Source: Ruegeria conchae
GTDB lineage: Bacteria; Pseudomonadota; Alphaproteobacteria; Rhodobacterales; Rhodobacteraceae
Length of the DNA stretch: 64,000 nt
Assembly: GCF_000192475.1 (NCBI RefSeq)
Contig: NZ_AEYW01000018.1
Span: 223,538 to 287,537, forward strand
Direction of reading: 5' to 3'
Shown here piece after piece: positions 17,695 through 26,795 of the stretch. The translations under genes and the position numbers were made by a program. Numbering within the stretch: the first letter of the stretch is position 1; each line of letters begins with the position of its first letter. The notes beneath the pieces were generated by a model. The model saw only the letters and a list, made by a program, of their open reading frames with translations, was not told the origin of the DNA and made no database searches.

Positions 17695-19302
17695 TTACAT
17701 CCTGAACACGCCGAAACGTGTCTCCTCAATCGGGGCGTTCAGTGCAGCACTCAGCGACAAGGCCAACACGTCGCGGCTTTTGCGTGGGTCGATGATGCCG
17801 TCATCCCAGAGCCGGGCCGAAGCATAAAGCGGGTGGGATTGTTCCTCGAACATGTCCAGCGTCGGACGTTTGAACTCGGCTTCCTCTTCAGCCGACCACG
17901 TGCCGCCCTGCCGTTCGATCCCGTCGCGCTTGACGGTGGCAAGAACGCCCGCAGCCTGCTCGCCCCCCATCACCGAGATGCGCGAATTCGGCCAGGTCCA
18001 CAGGAAACGAGGCTGATAGGCGCGACCTGCCATGCCGTAGTTTCCAGCTCCGAAAGAACCGCCGACCAGCATGGTGATCTTGGGAACGCTCGTCGTCGCC
18101 ACCGCCGTAACCATCTTGGCCCCATGCCGCGCGATGCCTTCGTTTTCGTATTTGCGGCCAACCATGAAGCCGGTGATGTTCTGCAGGAATACCAGCGGTG
18201 TTTTGCGCTGAGAACACAGCTCGACAAAATGCGCGCCCTTCTGCGCGGCCTCGGAAAACAGCACGCCATTGTTGGCGATGATCCCAACCGGGCAGCCTTT
18301 GACATGGGCGAAACCGGTCACCAGCGTCTCGCCAAAACGCGGCTTGAACTCATCAAACCGAGAGCCATCGACCAGACGCGCAATCACCTCCCGAATGTCA
18401 TAGGGGGTTCTCAGATCAGCAGGGACAACGCCAAGTACCTCTTCTGGGTCGTAATCTGGCTCCTCGGATGCCTCGAACCGTAGGCCGGGCTTCAGCCCGG
18501 CACCGCCCAACGACCCGACGGCGCGCCGGGCCAGAGCCAACGCATGCGCATCATCCTCGGCCAGATAATCCGCCACACCCGACAGGCGCGTGTGTACATC
18601 ACCGCCGCCCAGATCCTCGGCGCTGACGACCTCTCCCGTCGCCGCCTTGACCAGAGGTGGCCCGGCCAGAAAGATTGTCCCCTGCTCTTTCACGATGATC
18701 GTCACATCAGACATCGCGGGCACATAGGCCCCGCCCGCCGTACAGGATCCCATGACAACAGCGATCTGAGCGATCCCCTTCGCGCTCATCCGCGCCTGAT
18801 TGTAAAAGATGCGGCCAAAGTGGTCTCGGTCGGGGAACACTTCATCCTGATTGGGCAGGTTGGCACCACCGCTATCGACCAGATAGATGCAGGGCAGATG
18901 GTTTTCCTCAGCAATCTCCTGCGCGCGCAGGTGTTTCTTGACCGTCATCGGATAGTAAGTACCGCCCTTCACGGTGGCATCGTTGCACACCACCATGACC
19001 TCGCGTCCCTGCACCCGGCCAATCCCGGCGATGACCCCGGCACAAGGTGCGGCGCCCCCGTACATCCCATGCGCCGCCGTCGCGCCGATTTCAAGAAACG
19101 GAGAGCCCGGATCAAGAAGGTTTGCCACCCGGCGACGCGGCAGCATCTTGCCCCGAGATTCATGCCGCGCGCGGGATCTCTCACCTCCGCCCATGCGGGC
19201 GGCTTCGGCGGCCTCAGAGATACGTGCCAGCGCATCCAGATGTGCAGCTCGGTTCGCCTTGAACCCCTCGGAGGTTGGTATGGCTTTGGATTTTAGTTTC
19301 AT
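17695..19302 (-). CDS. liuB: Methylcrotonyl-CoA carboxylase, carboxyltransferase (beta) subunit
   Basis: Transfers the carboxyl group from biotin to 3-methylcrotonyl-CoA. A typical 535-residue carboxyltransferase with two crotonase-like halves: [17 protein letters not shown] and [21 protein letters not shown] in the first, and [40 protein letters not shown] and [22 protein letters not shown] segments in the second. The [15 protein letters not shown] pair is characteristic of the methylcrotonyl rather than propionyl enzymes. The start overlaps the LprI-like gene by ATGA. Confidence 0.95.
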   Translation of the reverse strand: MKLKSKAIPTSEGFKANRAAHLDALARISEAAEAARMGGGERSRARHESRGKMLPRRRVANLLDPGSPFLEIGATAAHGMYGGAAPCAGVIAGIGRVQGREVMVVCNDATVKGGTYYPMTVKKHLRAQEIAEENHLPCIYLVDSGGANLPNQDEVFPDRDHFGRIFYNQARMSAKGIAQIAVVMGSCTAGGAYVPAMSDVTIIVKEQGTIFLAGPPLVKAATGEVVSAEDLGGGDVHTRLSGVADYLAEDDAHALALARRAVGSLGGAGLKPGLRFEASEEPDYDPEEVLGVVPADLRTPYDIREVIARLVDGSRFDEFKPRFGETLVTGFAHVKGCPVGIIANNGVLFSEAAQKGAHFVELCSQRKTPLVFLQNITGFMVGRKYENEGIARHGAKMVTAVATTSVPKITMLVGGSFGAGNYGMAGRAYQPRFLWTWPNSRISVMGGEQAAGVLATVKRDGIERQGGTWSAEEEAEFKRPTLDMFEEQSHPLYASARLWDDGIIDPRKSRDVLALSLSAALNAPIEETRFGVFRM

Positions 19303-19763
19303 TCCATCTTCCCCAAGTCGCGCAATTCCACAGCGCGTTCAGCGGTTTCGGTCAGCAAGCAATTTGCGGCTACAATCGAGCGTATCGTTCCACCAGACCA
19401 TATGCCGTAGGCCAGAGCGCATTCAGCGTCCCGAAACCCGATCCATGCGCGTTGAGCATCTCGCAACTGGTCCGAAAGTTCGGGACTTTGCTCAGCCAGT
19501 TCCGCCCTACGCAGTTTATACTGTTCGTTCAGAAATGAATCCCAAACTTGGGTTTCAGCTTGAATACATTCGGTAATGCCAATGGTTGTTTCATTTCCCG
19601 GTATCGTTTGGCAGGTATTGGCAGCTGCGCCTAGACATGATGACAAGCTATCGCCCTGCTGCGACTGGGAAAAACACTGTTGAATGTACGACTGGTCTAC
19701 CCAAGCGCCCTGAGCGTAGACAAGCGATGGAACCAGTATCGCAGCAACTGCAATTCGCATCAT
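19299..19763 (-). CDS. LprI-like (DUF1311) periplasmic protein in the leucine operon
   Basis: A 154-residue protein with a signal peptide ([17 protein letters not shown]) and an LprI-type domain: cysteines in QQCFSQ, SSCLGA, NTCQTI and TECIQA, then the hallmark [18 protein letters not shown] and a final [16 protein letters not shown]. Related proteins inhibit lysozyme, but most are uncharacterised. The start lies in an ATGA overlap with the acyl-CoA synthetase stop and its own stop lies in an ATGA overlap with liuB, so this exported protein is translated in the middle of a cytoplasmic degradation operon. Its role there is unknown. Confidence 0.88.
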   Translation of the reverse strand: MMRIAVAAILVPSLVYAQGAWVDQSYIQQCFSQSQQGDSLSSCLGAAANTCQTIPGNETTIGITECIQAETQVWDSFLNEQYKLRRAELAEQSPELSDQLRDAQRAWIGFRDAECALAYGIWSGGTIRSIVAANCLLTETAERAVELRDLGKME

Positions 19764-21286
19764 GTAATTACCTCCCCCGCAGCCCGCGCCTTCAACTCCT
19801 TGCGGATCACCTTCCCCGTCACCGTCATCGGCAACTCGTCCAGAAACGCCACCTCGCGCGGATAGGAGTACTGAGCCAGACGGTCCTTGACCCAATCTTG
19901 CAACTCCTGCTCCGCAGCCTCAGCGCCCGGTTTCAACACCACATAGGCCTTCACGATCTCGGTCCGCAGCGGATCAGGCTTACCGACCACACCCACAGTT
20001 GCCACTGCCGGATGGGTCAGCAGGCAATCTTCGATCTCAGCGGGTCCGATGCGGTATCCGGCCGACGTGATCACGTCATCATCGCGACCGACAAAGCGCA
20101 GATAGTCGCCCTCCCACACGCCACGGTCTCCGGTGATCAGCCAATCACCACGGAACTTCTCAGTCGTCGCATCGGGCCGGTTCCAGTATTCCAGCATCAT
20201 CGAGGCCGAGCCGCGCCGGATAGCGACGTCGCCCTCTTCATTGGTCGGCCGGCCGTCGCCATCAATCACCGCAACTTCATGCCCGGGCACCGGCTTGCCG
20301 ATACAGCCGGGGTGCGCTGGGAAATCCTCGGCACAGGAGGACACGACCATATTGCATTCGGTCTGGCCGTAAAATTCGTTGATCGTCAGGCCAAACGCCT
20401 TTTTACCCCAGGCCAACATCTCGACCCCCAGAGGCTCCCCGCCGGACGCAACCGAGCGCAAACCGGGGATCGTCTGGTCCGCAGCTTTCAACATACGAAG
20501 GGCGGTCGGCGGGAAGAACACATTCCGTACCCCGCCACGCATGACGAGATCCGCGCAGGCCTCGGGAGTGAACTTATCCAACCTCGCCGCAACGATCGGT
20601 ACACCCAGCGCTAGACCGGGCATCAGCACATCGAACAGACCGCCGATCCAGGCCCAATCGGCCGGTGTCCACAGACAATCGCCCTGACGCAGATGATTGT
20701 GGCTGATCGATACGCCCGGCAGGTGACCCGTCAGTACCCGGTGCCCGTGCAGTGCCCCCTTTGGGCTCCCGGTGGTGCCAGAGGTGTAGATCAATACCGC
20801 AGGTTCCTCGGGGCTGGTGTCGGCAAACGGGACAGGTGGTCCCTCTTGCCCGATCTGATCGGCAAGCACTGGTTTGGCCAGATCACCAACAAGCGCGGCC
20901 CCTTCGGAATCTGTCAAAACAAATTTTAAGCCCGCGTCACCGACACGCGATGATAGCGCATCGTGTTTGAACAACTTGAACAGGGGTACCGAAATCGCGC
21001 CGATTTTCCAGATTGCCAAATGTGCCGCCGCACACCCGGGCGACTGGCTCAGCAACACGCCCACTCGATCGCCGGGTCGGACGTCGTTGATCAGAGCACG
21101 CGCAATACCATCTACCATTTCACCCAGATCGCCGAACGTAACTTCACGCGGATCAGAAGCCGTCAGGTCCAGTATTGCAACCTGTTCTGAAGGCTGAGAA
21201 AGGCACTGTCGCGCCATATTCAATCGATCCGGTATGGCCCAGATTTGATCACTGCGCAGACCCGGTATGACCCTAGCAGGAGACAC
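19760..21286 (-). CDS. AMP-forming acyl-CoA synthetase, GTG start
   Basis: A 508-residue adenylate-forming enzyme. It has the P-loop IYTSGTTGSPKGALHG, the A5 motif NEFYGQTECNM, the A7/A8 region DWLITGDRG ... RDDDVITSAGYRIGPAEIE and the catalytic lysine in TVTGKVIRKELK. The similarity is to medium-chain or acetyl-CoA-synthetase-like enzymes and it is much shorter than classical acetoacetyl-CoA synthetases. GTG at 21284-21286 is preceded by AAGGGAG at 7 bases. As first gene of the leucine operon it may activate isovalerate, acetoacetate or a related acid; the substrate cannot be told from sequence. Confidence 0.9.
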   Translation of the reverse strand: MSPARVIPGLRSDQIWAIPDRLNMARQCLSQPSEQVAILDLTASDPREVTFGDLGEMVDGIARALINDVRPGDRVGVLLSQSPGCAAAHLAIWKIGAISVPLFKLFKHDALSSRVGDAGLKFVLTDSEGAALVGDLAKPVLADQIGQEGPPVPFADTSPEEPAVLIYTSGTTGSPKGALHGHRVLTGHLPGVSISHNHLRQGDCLWTPADWAWIGGLFDVLMPGLALGVPIVAARLDKFTPEACADLVMRGGVRNVFFPPTALRMLKAADQTIPGLRSVASGGEPLGVEMLAWGKKAFGLTINEFYGQTECNMVVSSCAEDFPAHPGCIGKPVPGHEVAVIDGDGRPTNEEGDVAIRRGSASMMLEYWNRPDATTEKFRGDWLITGDRGVWEGDYLRFVGRDDDVITSAGYRIGPAEIEDCLLTHPAVATVGVVGKPDPLRTEIVKAYVVLKPGAEAAEQELQDWVKDRLAQYSYPREVAFLDELPMTVTGKVIRKELKARAAGEVIT

Positions 21287-21334
21287 TCAGATTCTCCCTT
21301 ATTTTACTGACAGTTGATCCATGCTTCATCGGTG

Positions 21335-21353
21335 CAATTTCGATGCGAAATTG
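21335..21353. promoter_or_regulatory. Perfect palindrome in the divergent acs/ompW-like intergenic region
   Basis: CAATTTCG-ATG-CGAAATTG, 8-base arms with a 3-base centre, about 50 bases before the synthetase GTG and 70 bases before the OmpW-like ATG. Its size and symmetry suit a dimeric repressor. It could control the leucine operon, the porin, or both. Assignment to a regulator is not possible from this window. Confidence 0.5.
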
Positions 21354-21422
21354 ATGCAGATCAGAGTTTGGCGGCATCGCGCCATCCACAAGGTCCACAT
21401 TGACGCAACCAAAGGCATGAAT

Positions 21423-22028
21423 ATGACAAAGAAACTCGCCGCTTTGACCCTTTCCACCGTGCTTGTCGCGCTGGCTGCCCCCGCATTCGCCCAATCGCAG
21501 GGTGATTGGACGGTCGGTGTTGGTGTCGGTTATCTGGATCCCAAATCCGAGAACGGCTCGCTCGCTGGGTTTGACGCCGACGTTGACTCGGACACGCGCC
21601 CCATCTTCACCGTCGAGTACTTCGTTCAGGACAACCTCGGGATCGAATTGCTGGCCTCGACCCCCTACAAACATGACGTCACTCTTGGTGGCAGCGTTGA
21701 TGCCGGAAGCGTCAAACACCTGCCGCCCACCCTTTCGCTGAACTATCATTTCCCGACCAATAGCGCGTGGAAACCCTATGTCGGCGCGGGTCTGAACTAC
21801 ACCATCTTCTTCGAAGAAGACTCGCCCCTGGGTGATTTGGATCTGGACAATTCCTTTGGCGTCTCGCTGCAGGCCGGTCTGGACTACATGGTCACGGAGA
21901 AAGGCGCGGTGCGTCTGAACGTGCGCTGGTTCGACATCGACTCGGACGTCAAACTCGACGGCAACGACATCGGCACTGCCGAAATCGACCCGTTCCTGAT
22001 TGGCCTGTCCTACGTGCATCGTTTCTGA
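21423..22028 (+). CDS. OmpW-like outer membrane beta-barrel protein
   Basis: A 201-residue outer membrane protein: signal peptide MTKKLAALTLSTVLVALAAPAFA, then alternating beta-strand segments (GDWTVGVGVGYLDP, PIFTVEYFVQDNLGIELLAS, LPPTLSLNYHF, WKPYVGAGLNYTIFF, AVRLNVRWFDID), ending in IGLSYVHRF with the C-terminal phenylalanine expected for outer membrane insertion. OmpW family members form narrow barrels for hydrophobic compounds. I place the start at the second ATG, 7 bases after AAAGG; an ATG two codons earlier lies too close to that site. It sits between two halves of the leucine cluster on the opposite strand. Confidence 0.92.
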   Translation: MTKKLAALTLSTVLVALAAPAFAQSQGDWTVGVGVGYLDPKSENGSLAGFDADVDSDTRPIFTVEYFVQDNLGIELLASTPYKHDVTLGGSVDAGSVKHLPPTLSLNYHFPTNSAWKPYVGAGLNYTIFFEEDSPLGDLDLDNSFGVSLQAGLDYMVTEKGAVRLNVRWFDIDSDVKLDGNDIGTAEIDPFLIGLSYVHRF

Positions 22029-22038
22029 TCCAATCGCG

Positions 22039-22073
22039 AAAAGCCCCGTGGTTCAATGAACTGCGGGGTTTTT
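22039..22073. terminator. Bidirectional hairpin terminator between the OmpW-like gene and ivd
   Basis: AAAAGCCCCG (22039-22048) and CGGGGTTTTT (22064-22073) form a ten-pair stem with one G:U pair around a 15-base loop. A T run follows on the plus strand and the matching A run precedes it, so it can end transcription from both convergent genes. The ivd stop lies 3 bases beyond. Confidence 0.8.
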
Positions 22074-22075
22074 CG

Positions 22076-23239
22076 TCACAACATCTTGTTCATCATTTCG
22101 CGCCCAATCAGCATCCGGCGGATTTCGCTGGTACCCGCGCCGATCTCCATCAGCTTCGCATCACGGAAAATCCGGCTGACCGGCGAATCCGACAGGAACC
22201 CGGCCCCGCCCAAAGCCTGAACGGCCTGATGCGCCTGCACCATTGCCTGCTCCGACGCATAAAGACAGCACGCTGCAGCATCCTGTCGGGTCACATCCCC
22301 CCGATCACAGGCTTTTGCGACCTCGTAGACATAAGCCCGGGCTGAATTCATTGCGGTGTACATGTCAGCGATCTTGCCCTGCATCAGCTGGAACGACCCG
22401 ATCGGCTTGCCGAATTGCTTGCGCTCGGCCAGATAGGGCATGACCTCATCCAGACAAGCCGCCATGATACCTGTCCCAATCCCAGCGAGTACGACGCGCT
22501 CGTAATCCAAACCGGACATCAGGACGGCTACACCCCTGCCCTCTTCGCCCAGAACATTCTCGAACGGCACTTCGACGTCTTCAAAGATCAGCTCAGCCGT
22601 ATTCGAACCACGCATCCCTAGCTTGTCGAAATGCGGAGACGTCGAGAATCCCTTCATCTCTTTCTCGATCAAAAAAGCCGTGATCCCCTTCGATCCGGCC
22701 TCGGGGTCCGTCTTGGCATAAACGACCAGAGTATCTGCATCCGGCCCATTGGTGATCCAATATTTGTTGCCATTCAGGCGATAGTGATCATTGCGCTTTT
22801 CCGCCCGCAGCTTCATCGAGACCACATCCGACCCAGCCGAGGACTCGGACATTGCAAGCGCGCCCACATGATCACCCGAAATCAGGCGCGGCAGATATTT
22901 CTGTTTCTGCTCATCCGTCCCATTCAGCTTGATCTGGTTCACACACAGGTTCGAATGCGCCCCATAAGACAACGAGACCGAGGCCGAGGCGCGCGCCACC
23001 TCTTCCACTGCAATGGTATGCGCCAGATAGGACATTCCTGCACCGCCATACTCTTCTGGCACGGTGACGCCCAGCAGGCCAAGATCGCCCATCTCTTTCC
23101 ACAGCTCGTTCGGAAAGGCATTGGAGGCGTCAATCTCGGCCGCCATCGGCTTGACCCGTTCCTGCGCCCAACGGTGAACCATCTCACGCAGGGCGTTCAC
23201 GTCCTCGCCCAGATCGAATTGCATTGTGGCCATAAACAT
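22076..23239 (-). CDS. ivd: Isovaleryl-CoA dehydrogenase
   Basis: FAD-dependent acyl-CoA dehydrogenase of 387 residues that oxidises isovaleryl-CoA to 3-methylcrotonyl-CoA, supplying liuBD. The family segments [32 protein letters not shown] and [18 protein letters not shown] are present. The [15 protein letters not shown] segment carries the glutamate that serves as catalytic base in isovaleryl-type enzymes, instead of the more C-terminal position used by straight-chain enzymes. AGGAG lies 6 bases before the chosen ATG (MFMATMQFD). It has its own promoter and is separated from the other leucine genes by the OmpW-like gene. Confidence 0.94.
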   Translation of the reverse strand: MFMATMQFDLGEDVNALREMVHRWAQERVKPMAAEIDASNAFPNELWKEMGDLGLLGVTVPEEYGGAGMSYLAHTIAVEEVARASASVSLSYGAHSNLCVNQIKLNGTDEQKQKYLPRLISGDHVGALAMSESSAGSDVVSMKLRAEKRNDHYRLNGNKYWITNGPDADTLVVYAKTDPEAGSKGITAFLIEKEMKGFSTSPHFDKLGMRGSNTAELIFEDVEVPFENVLGEEGRGVAVLMSGLDYERVVLAGIGTGIMAACLDEVMPYLAERKQFGKPIGSFQLMQGKIADMYTAMNSARAYVYEVAKACDRGDVTRQDAAACCLYASEQAMVQAHQAVQALGGAGFLSDSPVSRIFRDAKLMEIGAGTSEIRRMLIGREMMNKML

Positions 23240-23263
23240 GCAGGGCTCCTCCGATTGCATTAA

Positions 23264-23277
23264 TGAACAAGCGTTCA
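23264..23277. promoter_or_regulatory. Inverted repeat overlapping the ivd transcription start region
   Basis: TGAAC-AAGC-GTTCA, 5-base arms and a 4-base centre, located just downstream of the predicted minus10 element and about 25 bases before the ivd ATG. Position and symmetry are those of a repressor operator, perhaps a TetR- or MerR-type regulator of branched-chain catabolism. No such regulator gene is adjacent. Confidence 0.45.
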
Positions 23278-23282
23278 ATAAC

Positions 23283-23311
23283 CAAATAGCAGCGATTCCC
23301 CCTACGGTCAA
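23283..23311 (-). promoter_or_regulatory. Predicted ivd promoter
   Basis: On the minus strand TTGACC (23306-23311) and TATTTG (23283-23288) are separated by 17 bases, 44 bases from the ivd start codon. The upstream DegT-gene terminator ends beyond it, so this is the first promoter available for ivd. Prediction by eye. Confidence 0.5.
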
Positions 23312-23332
23312 CGACGACGCGCAGGCAAACGC

Positions 23333-23362
23333 AAAACGCCGCCCGGCAAGGGGCGGCGTTTT
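23333..23362 (-). terminator. Terminator of the DegT-family gene
   Basis: AAAACGCCGCC (23333-23343) pairs perfectly with GGCGGCGTTTT (23352-23362) around an 8-base loop; on the minus strand the stem ends in a T run. It lies 42 bases past the aminotransferase stop and insulates the ivd promoter from that gene. Confidence 0.85.
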
Positions 23363-23403
23363 CCAAAAAGGTCGAGCGTGCGCTGAAAGCGCACTCCGCT
23401 GGA

Positions 23404-24594
23404 TTACGACTGATAGACCGCGCTGACCTCAGCCCGGATAATGCGCGCGATCTGGCCACAATCCTCTAGCGAGAAGGTCAGCGGAACGCGCATATCCATG
23501 ATCCCGGCCAATATCCGATCACTGACCGGCATAGGGGTACTGTCGGCATAGCGCCAACTGTCATAGCGTGAGGTAAAGCCCGACGGCTCGGCCCCTCCGA
23601 ACCACTTCAGTTCAACCCCGCGCGCGGCGCAGCGCTGGATGACCTCGGCAATACGCTCGGGCGTCCAGTCCAGCAACAGGAATTGGATCGACGAACCGAC
23701 ATAGGTCTCAGCATCGGGCCGCTCTACGATTTTCAAACCGGGTGTTCCCCGCAGACCATGCTCGATTTCATCATATCGTTCATTCCAGCGCTGCACCTGC
23801 CGGTCCAGATCGCGCAACTGCGGACGTAAGATCGCCGCACGCAAATTGTCCATCCGGCCCGAGACATTGGGGGTGGTGTATTTGATCTGCTCGAAAACCT
23901 CCGGCCCGGGCGCTGCCAGATGGCGTTCATAAAGCATGTAAGACCCGGACAACATCGTAGCCTTGGCGCCCAGTTCCGGATCATCCGTGATCAGCAACCC
24001 GCCCTCGCCCGAATTGACATGTTTATAGGTCTGGCACGAGTAACATCCGATGGCCCCCTGCCGCCCAGACAGCTGCCCGCGCCAGGCAGCGCCCATGGTA
24101 TGGGCGCAATCTTCGATCACGATCACACCCGCCGCATCACACATCTGCATCAGGCGATCCATATCGCATAGATGCCCACGCATGTGGCTCAGCATCAACA
24201 CCTTAGCCTGATCCAGCTTGGCCTCAAGATCATCCAGATCGATGGTCAGGGCTTCGGTCACACCAACAAAGACCGGCTTTGCGCTTACCGACGCAATCGC
24301 CCCCGGCACCGGCGCCAGAGTGAACGCGTTGGTCAGAACCGGATCGCCCGGTTTTACGCCAACTGCCCGCAACGCTGTGGCCAGAGCGTAGCCTCCCGAT
24401 GAGACCGCCAGACAGTATTTCGCCCCCATCTGGGCGGCGAATTCCTGTTCCAGCAGCGCAGTTTCGCTCAATTCGTCCGGAGCAACGTTATAGCGATGCA
24501 ACCGACCATGGCGCAGGACGGCCACGGCAGCCTCAATGGCGTCTTCGGGGATGGGCTCTTGCTGGGTGAAATTACCCGTGAATGTCTCGGTCAT
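23404..24594 (-). CDS. DegT/DnrJ/EryC1/StrS family aminotransferase
   Basis: PLP-dependent enzyme of 396 residues of the sugar-aminotransferase type. It has the PLP-contact segment [33 protein letters not shown] with the conserved aspartate, and [15 protein letters not shown] with the Schiff-base lysine near residue 190. The neighbours do not form a sugar or polysaccharide cluster, so the substrate is open: amino-sugar, antibiotic-like or another carbonyl. It is a single gene with its own terminator, following the HAD phosphatase gene after about 40 bases. Confidence 0.85.
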   Translation of the reverse strand: MTETFTGNFTQQEPIPEDAIEAAVAVLRHGRLHRYNVAPDELSETALLEQEFAAQMGAKYCLAVSSGGYALATALRAVGVKPGDPVLTNAFTLAPVPGAIASVSAKPVFVGVTEALTIDLDDLEAKLDQAKVLMLSHMRGHLCDMDRLMQMCDAAGVIVIEDCAHTMGAAWRGQLSGRQGAIGCYSCQTYKHVNSGEGGLLITDDPELGAKATMLSGSYMLYERHLAAPGPEVFEQIKYTTPNVSGRMDNLRAAILRPQLRDLDRQVQRWNERYDEIEHGLRGTPGLKIVERPDAETYVGSSIQFLLLDWTPERIAEVIQRCAARGVELKWFGGAEPSGFTSRYDSWRYADSTPMPVSDRILAGIMDMRVPLTFSLEDCGQIARIIRAEVSAVYQS

Positions 24595-24633
24595 AGGTCT
24601 GTTTTGGTGCGGAGTCTCAAGCGGGTCAAGGGA

Positions 24634-25305
24634 TCACACGGCCGCTCCGATCAAATCGGAGACCAGTTTCGGTAAATCATCAAAATGATGCAGCAACGCC
24701 TCGGGCTGCAGCGCGGCCATTTCATCGCCTGACGGGCCGAAAGTCACCAGAACCGAAGGCACGCCTGCAGCCCGCGCCGTGTTCCGGTCGGTATCCGAGT
24801 CGCCGATCAGCACGCAATGATCGGGATGCCCCCCGGCGCGGCGCGCCGCTTCACGCAAAGGCTCAGGATCAGGTTTGCGCACCGGCAACGTATCGGCCCC
24901 TACCAGCGAAGCGAAACGATCGCGCGCGCCCATCCGGGACAGCAGCAGATCAGCAAGGCCTTCTGGCTTGTTGGTGCAGATACCCACGCCATAACCCGCA
25001 CCTTTCAGTGCTTCGACGGCTTCAAGCGCACCGGGATAGAAATAGGTATGCGTATCGATCGCTTGCCCATAGACCTCCAGAAAGACCGGATAATAGGCTT
25101 CGACAACATCCGCATCATAGGCGCCGACCCGCTTCAATCCATGGGACAACATCAAACGTGCACCGCGCACCGAAACCGCCGCATCAAGCTCGGGCATCAG
25201 TACATCTCCATGACCCATCTCGCGAAAACAGTGGTTTGCAGCGGCCAGCAAATCACCGGACGTATCTGCCAAAGTTCCATCCAAATCGAAGATTACCGTA
25301 CGCAT
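24634..25305 (-). CDS. HAD-superfamily hydrolase, phosphoglycolate phosphatase-like
   Basis: A 223-residue HAD phosphatase. Motif I FDLDGTLADT (nucleophile Asp7, acid Asp9) is at the N-terminus, the cap domain covers about residues 17-80, motif II is in GICTNKPEG, motif III lysine is in VRKPDPEPL, and motif IV is IGDSDTDRNTARAAG. This is the Gph pattern (2-phosphoglycolate salvage). An AGGAGG site directly precedes the chosen ATG. It is divergent from glmU. Other phosphomonoester substrates cannot be excluded. Confidence 0.85.
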   Translation of the reverse strand: MRTVIFDLDGTLADTSGDLLAAANHCFREMGHGDVLMPELDAAVSVRGARLMLSHGLKRVGAYDADVVEAYYPVFLEVYGQAIDTHTYFYPGALEAVEALKGAGYGVGICTNKPEGLADLLLSRMGARDRFASLVGADTLPVRKPDPEPLREAARRAGGHPDHCVLIGDSDTDRNTARAAGVPSVLVTFGPSGDEMAALQPEALLHHFDDLPKLVSDLIGAAV

Positions 25306-25439
25306 TCTTACCTCCTGAACCGGCGGGATTCCGCCATGTCGTGTTGCAAACGGCAATCTTCTTTGATGGCCGAACCGCTTGCGCCTTTGACCACAGCGGA
25401 TAAAACGGGCCACAACAAAACAAAAGAGAAAATGATTTC

Positions 25440-26792
25440 ATGAGCAATGCCCTTGTCATTCTTGCCGCCGGAAAAGGCACAAGGATGAACTCTGATATTC
25501 CCAAAGTCCTTCACCCGATTGCTCAGGTGCCGATGCTGGTTCATGCCATGCGTGCCGGTGCTGTCCTGACTCCCGAGCGCACCGTGATTGTTACCGGCCA
25601 CGGCGCGGAAGCCGTTGCACGCGTGGCTGAAGCCGAAGATGAAAACGCCAGCATTGCGGTGCAGGAAGAGCAGCTTGGCACGGCCCACGCGGTTGCGCAG
25701 GCGCGTGCCGCGCTGGATGGTTTTCAGGGGGACGTGGTTGTCCTCTATGGCGATACCCCGTTTCTGCAGCCCGACACCCTGCAGCGAATGATTGAAGCGC
25801 GCACAAAAAACGATCTGGTCATTCTTGGGTTCGAAGCTGCAGATCCCGCCCGTTATGGTCGCTTGGTCATGGATGGTGACTCGCTCGAGCGGATTGTTGA
25901 ATTCAAGGATGCCACTAACGAACAACGCGCCATAACCTTCTGTAACTCAGGCCTTTTGGTGTGTGACGCTGAAACCCTTTTCTCACTTATCGATGCGGTT
26001 GGAAACGACAATGCCTCGGGTGAATATTATTTGACCGACGTCGTTGAGATAGCCCGCTACAAGGGTCTTAACGTAACTGCCGTGGCCTGCGATGAAGCGC
26101 AGACATTGGGTGTGAACTCCCGCGCGGATCTGGCGGCAGCGGATGCAGTGTTCCAAGAACAGGCGCGCTCCGAACTACTTGATCTGGGAGTCACTTTGAT
26201 GGCACCTGGTACTGTGTATCTGGCAGCAGATACCGTGATTGGTCGCGACACTGTCATTGAACCAAATGTGGTTTTTGGCCCCGGTGTAACCGTGGAAAGC
26301 GGCGCAACGATCCGGGCGTTTTCGCATCTCGAAGGCTGCCATGTCAGCCGAGGTTCCGTGGTCGGACCCTATGCCCGCCTACGCCCGGGTGCAGAGCTGG
26401 CTGAAAACGCGAAAATCGGCAACTTTGTTGAGATCAAGAACGCCGAGATCGCAGAAGGCGCAAAGGTGAATCACCTCAGCTATATCGGCGACGCTTCGGT
26501 TGGGGCGGCTACAAATATCGGTGCTGGAACCATCACCTGCAACTATGACGGCGTGATGAAGCACAAAACGACCATCGGGGAAAACGTGTTCATCGGATCG
26601 AACACGATGCTTGTGGCCCCGGTCACTCTGGGTGACGGCGCGATGACCGCCACGGGGACCGTAGTCACCAAGGATGTTGAGCCAGACGCATTGGCCGTGG
26701 CGCGTGCCAAGCAAGAGAATAAGCCCGGCTACGCGCGCAAATTGTTTGAAATGTTGAAGGCGAAGAAGGCTCGCCGCGACAAAGGAGCCTGA
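25440..26792 (+). CDS. glmU: Bifunctional GlcNAc-1-phosphate uridylyltransferase / glucosamine-1-phosphate acetyltransferase
   Basis: Makes UDP-GlcNAc for peptidoglycan and lipopolysaccharide. A 450-residue protein: N-terminal nucleotidyltransferase with LAAGKGTRMNSDIPKVLHP, VLYGDTPFL and FCNSGLLVCDAE segments, and C-terminal left-handed beta-helix with hexapeptide repeats (for example NFVEIKNAEIAEGAKVNH, SYIGDASVGAATNIGAG and the NYDGVMKHKT region). It is followed after 3 bases by glmS, which makes its precursor. The ribosome site is weak (AAGAGAAA). Confidence 0.96.
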   Translation: MSNALVILAAGKGTRMNSDIPKVLHPIAQVPMLVHAMRAGAVLTPERTVIVTGHGAEAVARVAEAEDENASIAVQEEQLGTAHAVAQARAALDGFQGDVVVLYGDTPFLQPDTLQRMIEARTKNDLVILGFEAADPARYGRLVMDGDSLERIVEFKDATNEQRAITFCNSGLLVCDAETLFSLIDAVGNDNASGEYYLTDVVEIARYKGLNVTAVACDEAQTLGVNSRADLAAADAVFQEQARSELLDLGVTLMAPGTVYLAADTVIGRDTVIEPNVVFGPGVTVESGATIRAFSHLEGCHVSRGSVVGPYARLRPGAELAENAKIGNFVEIKNAEIAEGAKVNHLSYIGDASVGAATNIGAGTITCNYDGVMKHKTTIGENVFIGSNTMLVAPVTLGDGAMTATGTVVTKDVEPDALAVARAKQENKPGYARKLFEMLKAKKARRDKGA

Positions 26793-26795
26793 ATT

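Noticed and set aside
25306..25439. Possible promoter pairs in the HAD/glmU divergent gap
   Set aside because: TTGACC and TTGCGC hexamers occur, but no acceptable minus10 at 16-18 bases; not reported as a feature.
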